Positions 36,201 through 48,200 of a stretch of DNA of 64,000 nucleotides are shown here, piece after piece (position 1 is the first letter of the stretch; each line of letters begins with the position of its first letter). This stretch comes from Chelydra serpentina (Eukaryota; Chordata; Testudines; Chelydridae), in contig JBAIAC010000006.1 in assembly GCA_037349315.1 (NCBI GenBank), positions 54,990,501 through 55,054,500 on the forward strand, read 5' to 3'. Made by a program: the position numbers and the translations under genes. The notes below the pieces were generated by a model, which was given only the letters and a program-made list of their open reading frames with translations, had not been told where the DNA came from and did no database searches.

Positions 36201-39200
36201 TATTTTAAACACAACACTTCATTAACCGACTGAAGTGCACTGCCCGTTGGGGAGGCAGGAGGAGGGAAACCACTTTGGGCCCTTTCAGAAAGAATTTTGA
36301 ACTTAGCCCATACTTAGTGTTATTTATTCATATATTTTTAAGGCTAGAAGAGTCCATTATGATCACCTAGTCTGTCGTGCATAACACAGGCCATAGAATT
36401 TCACCCTGTAATTCCAATATCAAGCCCACTAACTTGTGCCTGAATTGGAGCATGCAGGTCAATGGACTTGTGTGCTTTTAAAAACTGCATCCTCAAACTT
36501 TAAAGATTTCAAGTAATGGAGAATTCACCATCTCCCTTCTTCAAATTGTTAATTTACAGCTTGGTATTATAGATGTTGCTCCTGGATACCTTTGGAATAT
36601 AGGCATCTCTAAGGTCAGTGCAAAGATTCCAACCTTCTTCTGTTTCAAATCTTTCTTCAAGACTCCTGTGGTAATCAGTAACACTGACCCATATCAGTCC
36701 AACATTCCATTGCCAAATCAATCGTATTTGACAATAAATGCTGTAAAATAGTAGGGTCTTCTCTGTTTCCCAGTGGGTTTTCTATTATCTGCCTGTTACA
36801 AATGTAAGAAACTTGGAGCAATGACCATCTCGCCGTCGTCTTTGTCTTGTAGAATATTGAACATATTGTTAATGCTTTAAAAATGCTACCTTTTTTTGTA
36901 CTTGTAGCGGGGTGGATACCCCGCTCATGCCCTGAGGGGCTGGAAACAGCCCTGGGAGAGGGCTGAGGCTGGAAGCTGGGCTGATTGGAAGCAGCCACAG
37001 CTGGGGCCAGTTTAATCAGGGCCCAGCTGGTCCTTATAAGTGGGTAGTGAGCCAAGAGCACAGAGAGTCTCCCTCTACCTGTAAAGGGAGAAGGGCTTGG
37101 CTGCAGGGACCTGACCAGGTACCTAGGGTGGAGCAGGGCTGGGGAAAGGTCAGAGGAGCTGGGAAGCTCCTGCCTAGGAAAACCCCAGGCTGTGGCCTAG
37201 GGTTAGGCCCATCTAGGTACTGGGGTTGCAGGGGTAACCCACGGGTAGGCCGAGGCAGCAGGTCCAAACCCCCTTTGCCTGTGATGAGTGGCATATACTG
37301 CAGTCTGCCCCAGGGCGTGGGGGCTAGCTGGTGACTGGCAGTAGCCTACAACTGAGGCGAGGTGGGATAGTCGGTTGGGGGTTCCCTTGGGAAGGGGAGA
37401 CCGAGATCTGGGGGGGTACTGCCAGGGGGCAGCACCCCAGTTAAAGGGGCACTGAGTCCTGGGAGGGACAAGGGCCAGAGCGGTCAGGCGGATCACCGGC
37501 CTGCAGGGGGAGCTCCAGAGGCTGGACGAGCTAATTCCCAACGACAAGCAGCAGGAGGCGCCGCAGGGGTGAGTCACAGTACTCCTCAAGGACATTTCAG
37601 CCCTTGTGCGAGGCTAAAAATGCTTTTGCCTCGTGTACAAGAGGATATTCCAGGAAGTGTATCAATCAAAAGAGATATGACCCAAAAGAAGTGCAGGCTC
37701 ATCTGCCTTAGTCCCACAGACAGGTGGGTTTTCTTTTTTCACTGTCAGCTAGGTTGGCATTGGGATGCTGGAGAGTTTTGTCCCAGAACTGAGCACCTGG
37801 GTTTTGGTAGCTGCCAGGAGCAAACAGAACAAGAGACTTGCTCTATTATGGTGGTGACAGAGGAGAAAGAGACAAAAGGAACACTTTACATACAATTAAG
37901 GATAAGTAAAACCAAGTGTATGTCTGTGCCAGCATATTCTGAAGTGGCACAGTATGTGCGGTGTTGTACAATTATTCATCAAGATGCCTCAGTTTTAGAT
38001 TAACATATGCTGTATGCAGTGCATACAAAAGTCTGTAGTTTCAATGGCTTGTCGGAAAGGGAGGTGGTTGATTGTGTCCTTCTACAACAAGTGCAGGACC
38101 AAAGAATACATAAATTTTTATCACTATTACCATTGCTCTTGGAGGCAGTTCCATGAAGGGGCTACTACCAAGGACTTGGGTGAAGGGAGAATGGAGAGAG
38201 TGCCTATAACATGGAAAAGTGAATTTATTTTGAAGTGTACTAGGGGCTCTGGATTTCTAGAAACAAATAACTTTTGCCCAGCTCTTTTCCCCTCCCCAGG
38301 TAATAAAGAGTTAATGGCCAGATTTTTAAAGGTACTTAGGTGCCTCACTTTAACAAGGCACCTAACTACCTCTTAATAAAAACTGGCCCTAAATGAATTT
38401 AAAACTTTTTTTGTCTGCTTTGCCCCAGTGAATTAAATGTTATTGATAGTGGGGATCGAAAAGAAACACTTAGTTGCAATTTCCCTGATTTCACTGCATA
38501 AGTAGAATGAAAAGCCTATGCGGATGTGTTTTTAAAAGCCAGCCACAGGTTTTTTTTCCAGTGGTGTATAGAGGTATTTCTGTCAGTAATGGGATTCTTT
38601 GCATCCCGAACCTCTGAAGCCCTGAGTGCATGTTTGCTCTGGAGAGATGTTGGGGAAGATTTCTGTATCACACTTGGTTGCTAAGAAGGTAGAAAGACCA
38701 GATGGAGTGGTGACACTCTTGCCTGTTCCACTGTGCAGTACAGAGCTCAGAGTGTGAATTTCCACTGCTTTTACACACAACACTGGGATTACAAAATTGT
38801 GTAATTAGGCCTAAAATCTTTGATTCAAAGAAAGAGGTAGAACTATGCTTCAAAGACTATTATAATGCCTGTATATTTTCCACACTCATGAGCAGGAACC
38901 ATTATTCATGATTAGCGTATAGAAGAGAGGCTAATAAAACCCTTGAATCTTAACTGAAGTGAATAGAAAAAAGCACTAATGGCTTTCAACTGCAGAGTTC
39001 TATAAACAACATTTATTTATTTATTTGCTATGTTAGTTTAAAGAAGAGAGGTGAATCAATAGTAAATAGGATATTAGACCGTCCTCACCTTCACAGGCGT
39101 CTTTGTGTCATTGACAATTTCGTTTCGGAGTGTGCCATTAGGAGCTGATGCATATGGAGGCGGAGATATGTTAGGGGCACCTGCTGGGATTTAAAATAAA

Positions 39201-42200
39201 AAGGAAGCGAGAAAGGGACATTCATTAGCAAAATGGCAAAAATAAGTCCCCTTTCTCTGTTGCTTAGCTATCAGCTGACAGAAAATGTACTTCCTAATTT
39301 CATGTGCGTGTAGAAGCTTGGGCTGTTGAAATGTGGTAATGAATTAAGGCATGACTGAAGGTCCCTTTCCTGTGTATAATATATGGCCTTTCATTAATAT
39401 CATAAAAGTCAATGGGGTTGCATATGAGTAACTGTAAGCAGAGTTTAACTCTGCAAACTTCTAAGCCAGAGAGCTGAAGCTGAGGGCCAAAGAGGGCTTA
39501 AGGCCAGGGACAGCGGAGGACTTGGATATACGTATATAATGACATACAATACACACACTCTGCTAAATGTCCTTACTACATGGTAAATTTAATGTCTATA
39601 TTTGATGTTGCAGTTGCAATCCTTGTTTCTATGACTGTATCACAGGGTGACACTGGCTTTTTAAGAGGGAAGAAGCCAGTGCACCTGTGTCTGGTAAGCT
39701 GCCCCCAACTGGCTTAAAAGAGGGCATGTGGGCCCTAGAGGGGAGAGATCGGCAGGTGAGAACTTTCCAGGGAGAAGGAAAGTGTAGACGGTCCTTGAAG
39801 GAAGCAGTACGTTGTTCCTGGGGGAGGGCCAAAGGCAGGAGAGAAGTAGAGTGATTTGCTGGCTAACCTTCCCAAGACAGGGCCAGAGGGATGAAGGCCA
39901 GAAAGCAGCAGAGTTGCATGCTAACTTGTATGCCAGACAGCTGAAGCTGAGGGCCAAAGAGAGCTTAAGGCAAGGGAGCAGCGGAGGGCTTCCCTGCTGA
40001 TGTCTCCTCGCTGGAGTTAGGGGAACAGTGGAAGGGCCTGCCTCTTGGTCTATCTGAGATCTGAGAGGTTAATGGAATAGGGGAAGTGGTGGATGATGAG
40101 AATGAACTGCCAGAAGAGAGGCAGTTCTGCTGGGAAGAGCAGGCTTGCACTCAAGCTGGAAGGGTGTGGGTGGTTGTCCTGGGAGAAGGACAAGAGAGGA
40201 CCCACAAAGGGTGTGGCAGAAGATGCTGAAATGTGGTGTGTGTTTGTGGGGTAGAGGGTGTCAAAGGACAACATGTGCTGGTATTTTATGGACTACATGC
40301 AATGGGAGTGATAAATGGACTATGTTTTGGATCTTTTGTTATGGACTATTTTACAGAATTTTTGGAGCTGGGGTGTTACTGAGGCAGAGAGAGCCTGGGA
40401 TGGAGTTACTGGAGTTTCTAAAGGAGGGAAACTGAAGCAGCACACCTGTTCTGCTGCAGCGAGTTGCTGGAGGGTGCTCCATATGACAGACTAATCTTTC
40501 TTTAGGAGTCAATTTAAAGTAACAAGAGGCTTTGGGGGAAAAACTTGAATTTTCCCATTGGAAGCAAATTAATTTGTAATATTACAAACACCTTGGTTAA
40601 AGTAACTTTAAAGAAGTTTCTATAATACACAAATCAATAAAGAAAATATGATTGACCACTTACTGCACTAAGCTGCTAATATTTACAGTTTTTAATTTCA
40701 ATATTTTACCAACATTTTTTTAAAAAACTACTTTTCAAGGTTTACATATTGTACCTGCTAACATTCTTTCTTGCTACACCTTTTAAATAAAAGCTTGAAT
40801 TAATATGCTGAAATCAATATGACTTTCTGGCTAACCACTTGAAAATTAAGAATTATATTAGTATATCCTAGTCTGTTGATTTTTTGGCTAACAAAATGCA
40901 ACAGCTCAAAGTTCAAACATTTATTTTATAAGTGAAACAAAATTAGCACTGCAACATCTTATTGGCTGCAAATCAAATGTGAAAAACCAAGTTAGAGTAA
41001 TAGTTTTTTTTAGCTGAATGTCAAGATACACTACACAGAAATCCTAATGTACTCGGTATAGATCATTTTGCTAAAACACTTTTTTTGGTTGTACCTAACT
41101 GAACATTTTTTACTTTTGTTGCAGTCACCAAATTACAGCCTTCTAAATTCTAACCGTAACTGTTTCTAACAATTTTTGTGCTAATGGGCAAGCAGTTCCA
41201 ATTTTACCTGTAGAAAGGGAAGAAATGTCCTCAAGCTTTTTGCCACCTGTCTTCTCTGTAGATATTTCATCTTTCCTATTAATCAAATAGAAAGGAATGA
41301 TTTAATGGCCAGCATGAATTATCAACAGGAATATAATGAAGTTTTGGCTTCTACATTAAATGCAGTTTTAAATGAAGGAAGTTATTTTTAATGTAATATT
41401 TTGATTCCAGCTTTCTGAAAAAGGCATTGGAGCAATCAATTGCTTTTTTATATGGGAACGTATAGAACTTATACTGAAAAAAGGACATAAATATAACTTT
41501 CCTTTTTTCACTAAGAAACTATTATGTGATATATGCATACACCATGTAGTTGTATGAATACCACACCTGATGTGAGCTTGCTTGTGAAATTTCATGAATT
41601 CTATGAATAATCAGAGAGTGGGCCCAGTAAAATGTGATAATAGCATACAGTCAGATTATATACATACATACAATAGCTGTTTAGGACCTGTTTCTTTGCT
41701 GACTGAAATCAATGGAAGTTTTGCCTTTGACTTAAGTCAGAATTGGATTGGGCCCCAACTCAATAACTCCCTGTGTGTGAATATTTTCTCCCTTGTTGGT
41801 CATGACATGAAGCATGATTCGAGCATCTCTTTAGAATTCTCGTCTTTTAATCTTGGAGCCACTGGACTCTACTATACTATACCTCCTATATTTTTCCTGG
41901 CTAATTATGGAGGGGCGGGGGTAGTGAGAATCAGTTTTAAAACTCCGGCAGCCAGATGGCTGTCATTGACGTAATGGTCTTAAACCAGTAATGGTCTTAA
42001 ACGAGATCCCATGACCAAACCTTGCTGAATTAGTTTTGGAAAGTTTGGATTCAGATCTGGATCCAGACATCGTAGGCCTGTCTACAATAGGCCTAAAACC
42101 AGATAGCCCACAACTTTGAGAAAGTTTAGTTTCAAATCCAGATCTGAACTTTGCAGTTCTGGCCCCATCTTTTCTTCAAACACAGGAATGGCACCCCAAT

Positions 42201-45200
42201 GGCGCACCAGATCTGTGCATGAGCAGGGCTTATGAGCACAAGGTCCTGACTGAATCTAACTCTGCCAGCTGGCTGCCTGAATTATATCTCTTGCTTTTTA
42301 CCAATGGTCTATCTTACATTATTGGTGTTTAAAATAATTTCTGGTGACATGGAGGCAGTTTTTTGCACTACCAAACTGTACGTCTGAATTCAATAGTAGT
42401 CTCTTTCCCCAAGCTAGCCACGATTAGACTGGAAAGAGGAGTAAATGCCTCACGTATGCTTTGAAAATGCTGGTACTCTTTTAACTAAAAAAGAAGTATG
42501 ACATCCTATGCTAGCAATATGTCCCATCCCCTTTAGCTGGAAGGATGGTGGCTGTGATGTCATGTGACACTACTGAATACACCAAATTGAGGGAAAATAG
42601 CCTTTACTGAGGAAATGCCCATGAGTGGAGTGTTCTGGTGAAAATTGATCTGAATGAGAGAACATACTTTGCATATGCAATGTATTTTGTGAATGATGAC
42701 AACACTATGCTCTTAGAATATGCAGGTCATGCTGCACATGCACAAATTAACTTAGTAGTAACTTAGCTATACCATGAAAAATTAGAGCAGGTGGACAGTG
42801 GATCCTTTGCATCATTCTCTGAATATCGTGTATGGTGGGAACTGAATATAATACCATATTTTTTTCTACAACCTTAGATATGTATGTGTAGCATATTTTA
42901 GCACTGAGTACTAATCTGTGCTTGGCAGAGTCCATAAAATGCACATAAAATCATTCTTCCAAATGATTCAGTAGTAAAGAATAAGTTTAATAGCATAGAG
43001 CCAAGGCCACCTACATTTTCAGCTAAAATTGTTCAGGTAAAATACAAATAACTTCATTGTTATCTGCCTCATCCTCTGAACTGCGTATAAGGAAAGCTGT
43101 GCTGTGCATGGGAGCATTGGAAAATAGCTTCATAATTAGCCACTTCAGCTCTTGTATATTGAATGGCTGCTGACCGAAGACTCCACTTTGCACTGATGTG
43201 AATGGGGATTTAATCAGGCCTTAAATTATTAAAATACATAAGAAGGCAGAAAACTCAATAGTCTAATCAAAATCACTAAGGACATTGTGACAATGATAAC
43301 AATAGAAGCAACAAAGAGTCCTGTGGCACCTTATAGACTAACAGACATTTTGGAGCATAAGCTTTCGTGGGTGAATACCCACTTCGTCAGATGCATGCTG
43401 TGGAAATTATTTCTAAGTTTGTACAGAGGAGTTTTAAGCAAGGTTTGACCCTTTCCTCATTTCTCTACATGTTTTTTAGCATTCATGCACCATACATAAT
43501 TTTCTAAGAGTTTATCCCATAAAATTTTGGGGATGGCCTGTTGTCTGCCAAGATCTACCATTACATCTCTTAGTTAGGACTGGAATAATCTACCTATTTT
43601 TAAGATGCATGGAAAGAAGCTGGGGTGAGGGATGGGGTAATCTTTTCAGAATATAGCATAATACATCTTCTTTCTGTGGCTTCTAGTGAACTATGAACAA
43701 TTTTTGTATCTTGGCAAAAAGAGCTTCAACTCAATGTAGCATGCAAAACAATAATTTAAATTGCTTCTTAATCAAACTAAAAAAAGTCACTATTGGAATA
43801 AATCCTATCTTCTTGAAACATGCCATTTCTTTCACATTCACACTGTCTCTCTACTAAAATATATACCCTTCATAAAGAATATGCATACACAAGGAGTAAA
43901 ATCTTGGCCCCACTTGAAGTCGATAAGAATTTTGCCATTGACTTCAATGTGACCAGGATTTCACCCGAGACATGTTCATATGTATACAGCACCTACATGG
44001 TCCGTATATCTACACAGAGATAGCAAAATAACATCAGTGAAAAATTAAACAGTTGAACAGTTAAAATCACAATTTTTTTTGCAAAGCTTAAGATTCCAAC
44101 AGCAATGTGAACTCACCCGCTATGTACATCTTGTATATTTTATGCAATATATTTTTATGACAAGTAATATATTAAGCTACACATGAACTCAGAAAAATAG
44201 AAATGGAAAATGCTACATATATCCAGCATGACTGAGTTACTGTTTCTGTGTTAGAATCTTAAGTTTTGCATATCCCGGTTTGTATTTAAAAGGCAATGAC
44301 TGCATAACTTCAATGTCATGTTAAAGGGAGAACCGTAATTTAATTATTGTTACAAGTGACGACAGAAGGATACAATAATTTTAAAGTGATTCAAGAAGAC
44401 ACATTTTTCAGTTTTTCTGTTGCATTTGACCGCACTTTTCATATGGTAAGTTAATTAATCATTGCCATCATATTGTTTATCTGCATCTTTCACATAACAA
44501 TAGGAAGAGAAACTTTTTAAAAATAGGAAAATTTGATTATTGAAAATCTCTGATTGGCACGAGGATTTGAGTAGGTTTAGCATGGGAAACTGCTTGTCAG
44601 TTTCAAAAAATAAATTTACTTTACTTGATGGTGTTCCTTTAACATAGTTTTTATATTTTAATTGGTGGGTGGTTAATTAAAAAGAAAAGGATCAAAGCAA
44701 ACACTTGTGCTTAATAAAGTTGGTCTGCAGATGGTCCCAAGTGATGACACATTTAACTGAGATCATTGGGATGGGGATGGGCACAGGATTTGCACTTTCT
44801 TGTAGAATGCAGAAAAAGTGATTAGAACCCTTACAATCATGGAATGCCTGATTTTTTTTTTTCCCCACACCAATGTTTTCTCCTTTTCTCTGTCTTCTTT
44901 TTATTTAACGTTAAGGTTTTGCAGAGAATTTTGTGGTATGTATATGTGTTAGTCATACTCTCTCATGACACCTATTCTATCAGCGGCTTTGGCCTCATCT
45001 GAACCTCATGGTCACACTAAACTAGGATAATTTTTCATGATGTTGCAAAGGAGCAGGTATTAGCTAAGACTTTTGCACAGCCTTAATTATATGGGGCTCT
45101 ATTATTGTACAGTACACACAGCTGTATCACATATACTACACACAGTGCACACCAGGGTTCTGTACATGCATGCACTCTCTCACACCCACATAAATCTGCA

Positions 45201-48200
45201 CATACCTTTTTCAAAAAAAGGCAGTAGCATCAATTGGTGAGTACTCTACTTTTGCTTTACTTACCTTTCCTGGAAGGGTCTATGTTTTACTCGCTGCAAA
45301 AAGATTAAAAAAAAAGTTTTTACTAGTGGGTGTATTCAGTCAAACATGAGAAGCCTGTTAGTCCTTCTGTTTACTTTATTGTTAACACTACTTTTTTTCA
45401 CCCAGTGAATGTTGATTTTTTTTTTGCAGTGCACCCTCCCCTGTTTGTTATTCCTTACCCTTATGCGTGACATTTAAGGGGTGGAATCTAGGAAATTTTC
45501 ACATTTCTAAAGAAAGTTCAATCATTCATTCTTACCCGTTGGATTATCTCCAGATGTTCCTGGGAGTTGCTGAAGTTTTTGCCAATGTCAAATATGCAGA
45601 AGGTTTCTCGCTGGCAGGCATTGACCCAGTTCTGATATTCATTTGTATCTGGAATCCGATCCAGAAAGATCCGAAAGGCTTCCCATACAGCTTCCTGACA
45701 GACTAAAGAAGCAGAGCAGGGTCAGGGATGTACTAAATCATATAGAAAACTTCCAGGCCAACTTCCACATACTCTTAAAGCAAGAGCTAATTTTCTGTTG
45801 CATTTTGGATTTTTTGTTTTCATTCAGTGCTTTTAAACAGAAGACGTGTGTGTGTGCAGCTTTCATGTTTATTTGAGTTGGCATTTATTTGTCTTCACAC
45901 TGAAGGACTGAGCCTTCGAGTGCTAGCAAGCACTTTCTTGCTACAACATGTACGCCTTGCATGAACAATGAAAGAAAACAGAAGTAAGGAAACACGTTAA
46001 CAATGGACAAAGCATAAATTCACAAGCGGCCTTGTAAAAAACATGTAGTTAGCAGATAAAGAAATAGTGAGAAGAGTAGTGTGTGATAAGCTTGCAGCTA
46101 CAGCTTTGCTTATTAATATATTTTCCAGCTCGTGGACGGTCCAGTCTCTGTACAGGGATTGGTTACAAAAATTAGTAAGACAATATAAAGTGTGATACAA
46201 TGTAAAATGTAATGTGCATGCATTAGTGTGTTTTTAGAATAGGTATATAATGTGATTTATTATGTACTTTGGAGATGTGGTAAAGCCCTATACCCAACCT
46301 GCATTTGAGCGTAATCATGTCAGTATACTGTTGCTGTATACCAATAAAAATAATACGAACACAGTGACGAGTCCAGATTCCTGGGAAGCAAGTGGAAGAG
46401 GTTGTGGAGAAAAATTCCAGCCCAACACAGTATATTAAGTTCAACTGTGGTGTAACTCCATCGACTTCACTGCAATTACACTAGGGATGAATTTGTCTTA
46501 TTCAAGTGCATTGCTGATATTCTAAGATGGAGCTTTTGAGTGAATTAAGCTTTTTCAAAGCTGGAAAAAAGAAATTTAATCTTAGTCAAAGGAGTAGTGA
46601 AGTCTGGATGTTTAAAATTGCGTGCCTTTCCCCTTGTTTCCCAAAGCACCTCCAGAAAAACTGAATGACTTGGTTTAGGTAAAATCCCCTTGGAAACAAC
46701 AGTGTTTTCTTTCTCTTTGTACATGTGTACACATTCATTTGTTAAATGTTAAGTAACAACTCCATGGTGATGAATCACCAAATTACATGCCAAGCTGCAA
46801 CAGGGAGGAAAGAGATGGGTACCTCCACTGTGGAACAACCACTGCTGTTCTGTATCATTTGGGAAAATAAAAGTGAGCACAAGGGGAAAAAAAAAAGATC
46901 GGGGATGGAGATTTCAGAAGAAGAGCTCAGTGGGCTAAAAATCACATGGCACTCAGGAATAGGTCTGACAGAAGCTCTACTTAATGGATTCTCTTAGCTG
47001 TCTCCAGAAATTAATGATATGGTGTGAGGTCTCTCTTCCCCACCTCCCCAACCTGATGTTCAGCAGAAGACATGCATCTACCTATATAGACTATTTACTT
47101 TCTCCTTATACAAGAAAGCCATGAAATGTAACTAGTTTATATTTGGGGCTGGTCCCAGACATTTTTATTTATTTTATAGTATCCACAAGTGTGTTGTGCA
47201 CTTTACAAGCAATACATAGAAGTAAGGTCCCTGCCCCAAGGAGCTTGCATATTAAATGGTGGACAAGTGAGGATCATAACATGCACTGGGGACAGAGGAG
47301 GAAGCAGGTGAGTTATACTAATAAGACAGCAAGGTTACTCAGACATACATTTTATTGGTTTTTTTTTTTTTTTTAATGAATCTGGGCATGACTTTTTTTT
47401 TTTTTTTTTTTTATAAGATAAAGCTGCAGAAGTGAGTTTTTAGAGGTGATTTGAATGAGCCGAGGGTGGAGGTCTGGTGAAAAGATTTTGGAAGTGCCCC
47501 AAACACAGACGAAGATATGGAACATACAAGTGTGTGATGGAACAGGGCCCCATTCTGTTAGCACTTCTACCCAGCAAACACCTACAACTTTTGACTGTAC
47601 TCTTCTATGTTGTAAGATGAAGTTGGGGGCCCAACTGTTCATGGATCCACAAAGATAATCTCCTGATCCACACTCCTATTAGCTACTGGCACCCCAACTC
47701 CATTGACAAGTGCCCCAATCACTGCAAAGATGCCAACCCCTCCTCTTGCCTAAAATGTTCTGCATGGGTTACAGAGATCAGGCATCTCTCACTTTGCAAA
47801 ATGTCCCATTAAACTTACAACTGATTCTGGTAATACATACTCTGGTCTGAGAGCATCTATCTTTGTTATGTGACTGATGTGGCAATTAATATTTAAAGGA
47901 TCACATATCTTAAACACTATATATCATCTCTAATGTTGCTTGAAATACAAAATGGTTTTGAGATTTATGAACACAGTGGCTATTGCACTGTTATTTTTCT
48001 TTCTCTGAACTCCCTCCCTGTTTCGGGATGATTGCTTCGTTCGTTATTTGTTGGATGAGTCCATTGTTCATTACTTTCAGTGTCACCAAATCCAGCTAAA
48101 TTTTTAGCTTTGTGAAAAGATAGTGCTCACACAGAATGAAAGCTCAGACTCCTTAAAATGTATATTTCAAGTCTGAGCCCTTCAGAGGAAAATGAACTCA

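Noticed and set aside
32646..37583. The two similar LTRs as the ends of one provirus
   Set aside because: Each has its own exact 5-base target duplication (CACTG and GTACT), and the sequence between them contains ordinary intron and CR1 pieces but no retroviral genes.
37569..38003. 144-residue plus-strand open frame
   Set aside because: It begins inside an LTR-like element and runs into intron. It has no recognisable domain, no splice signals and no conserved-looking composition.
41594..41974. 126-residue plus-strand open frame
   Set aside because: It is antisense within an IMPG1 intron and overlaps a palindromic repeat at 41682-41756. No motifs were seen.
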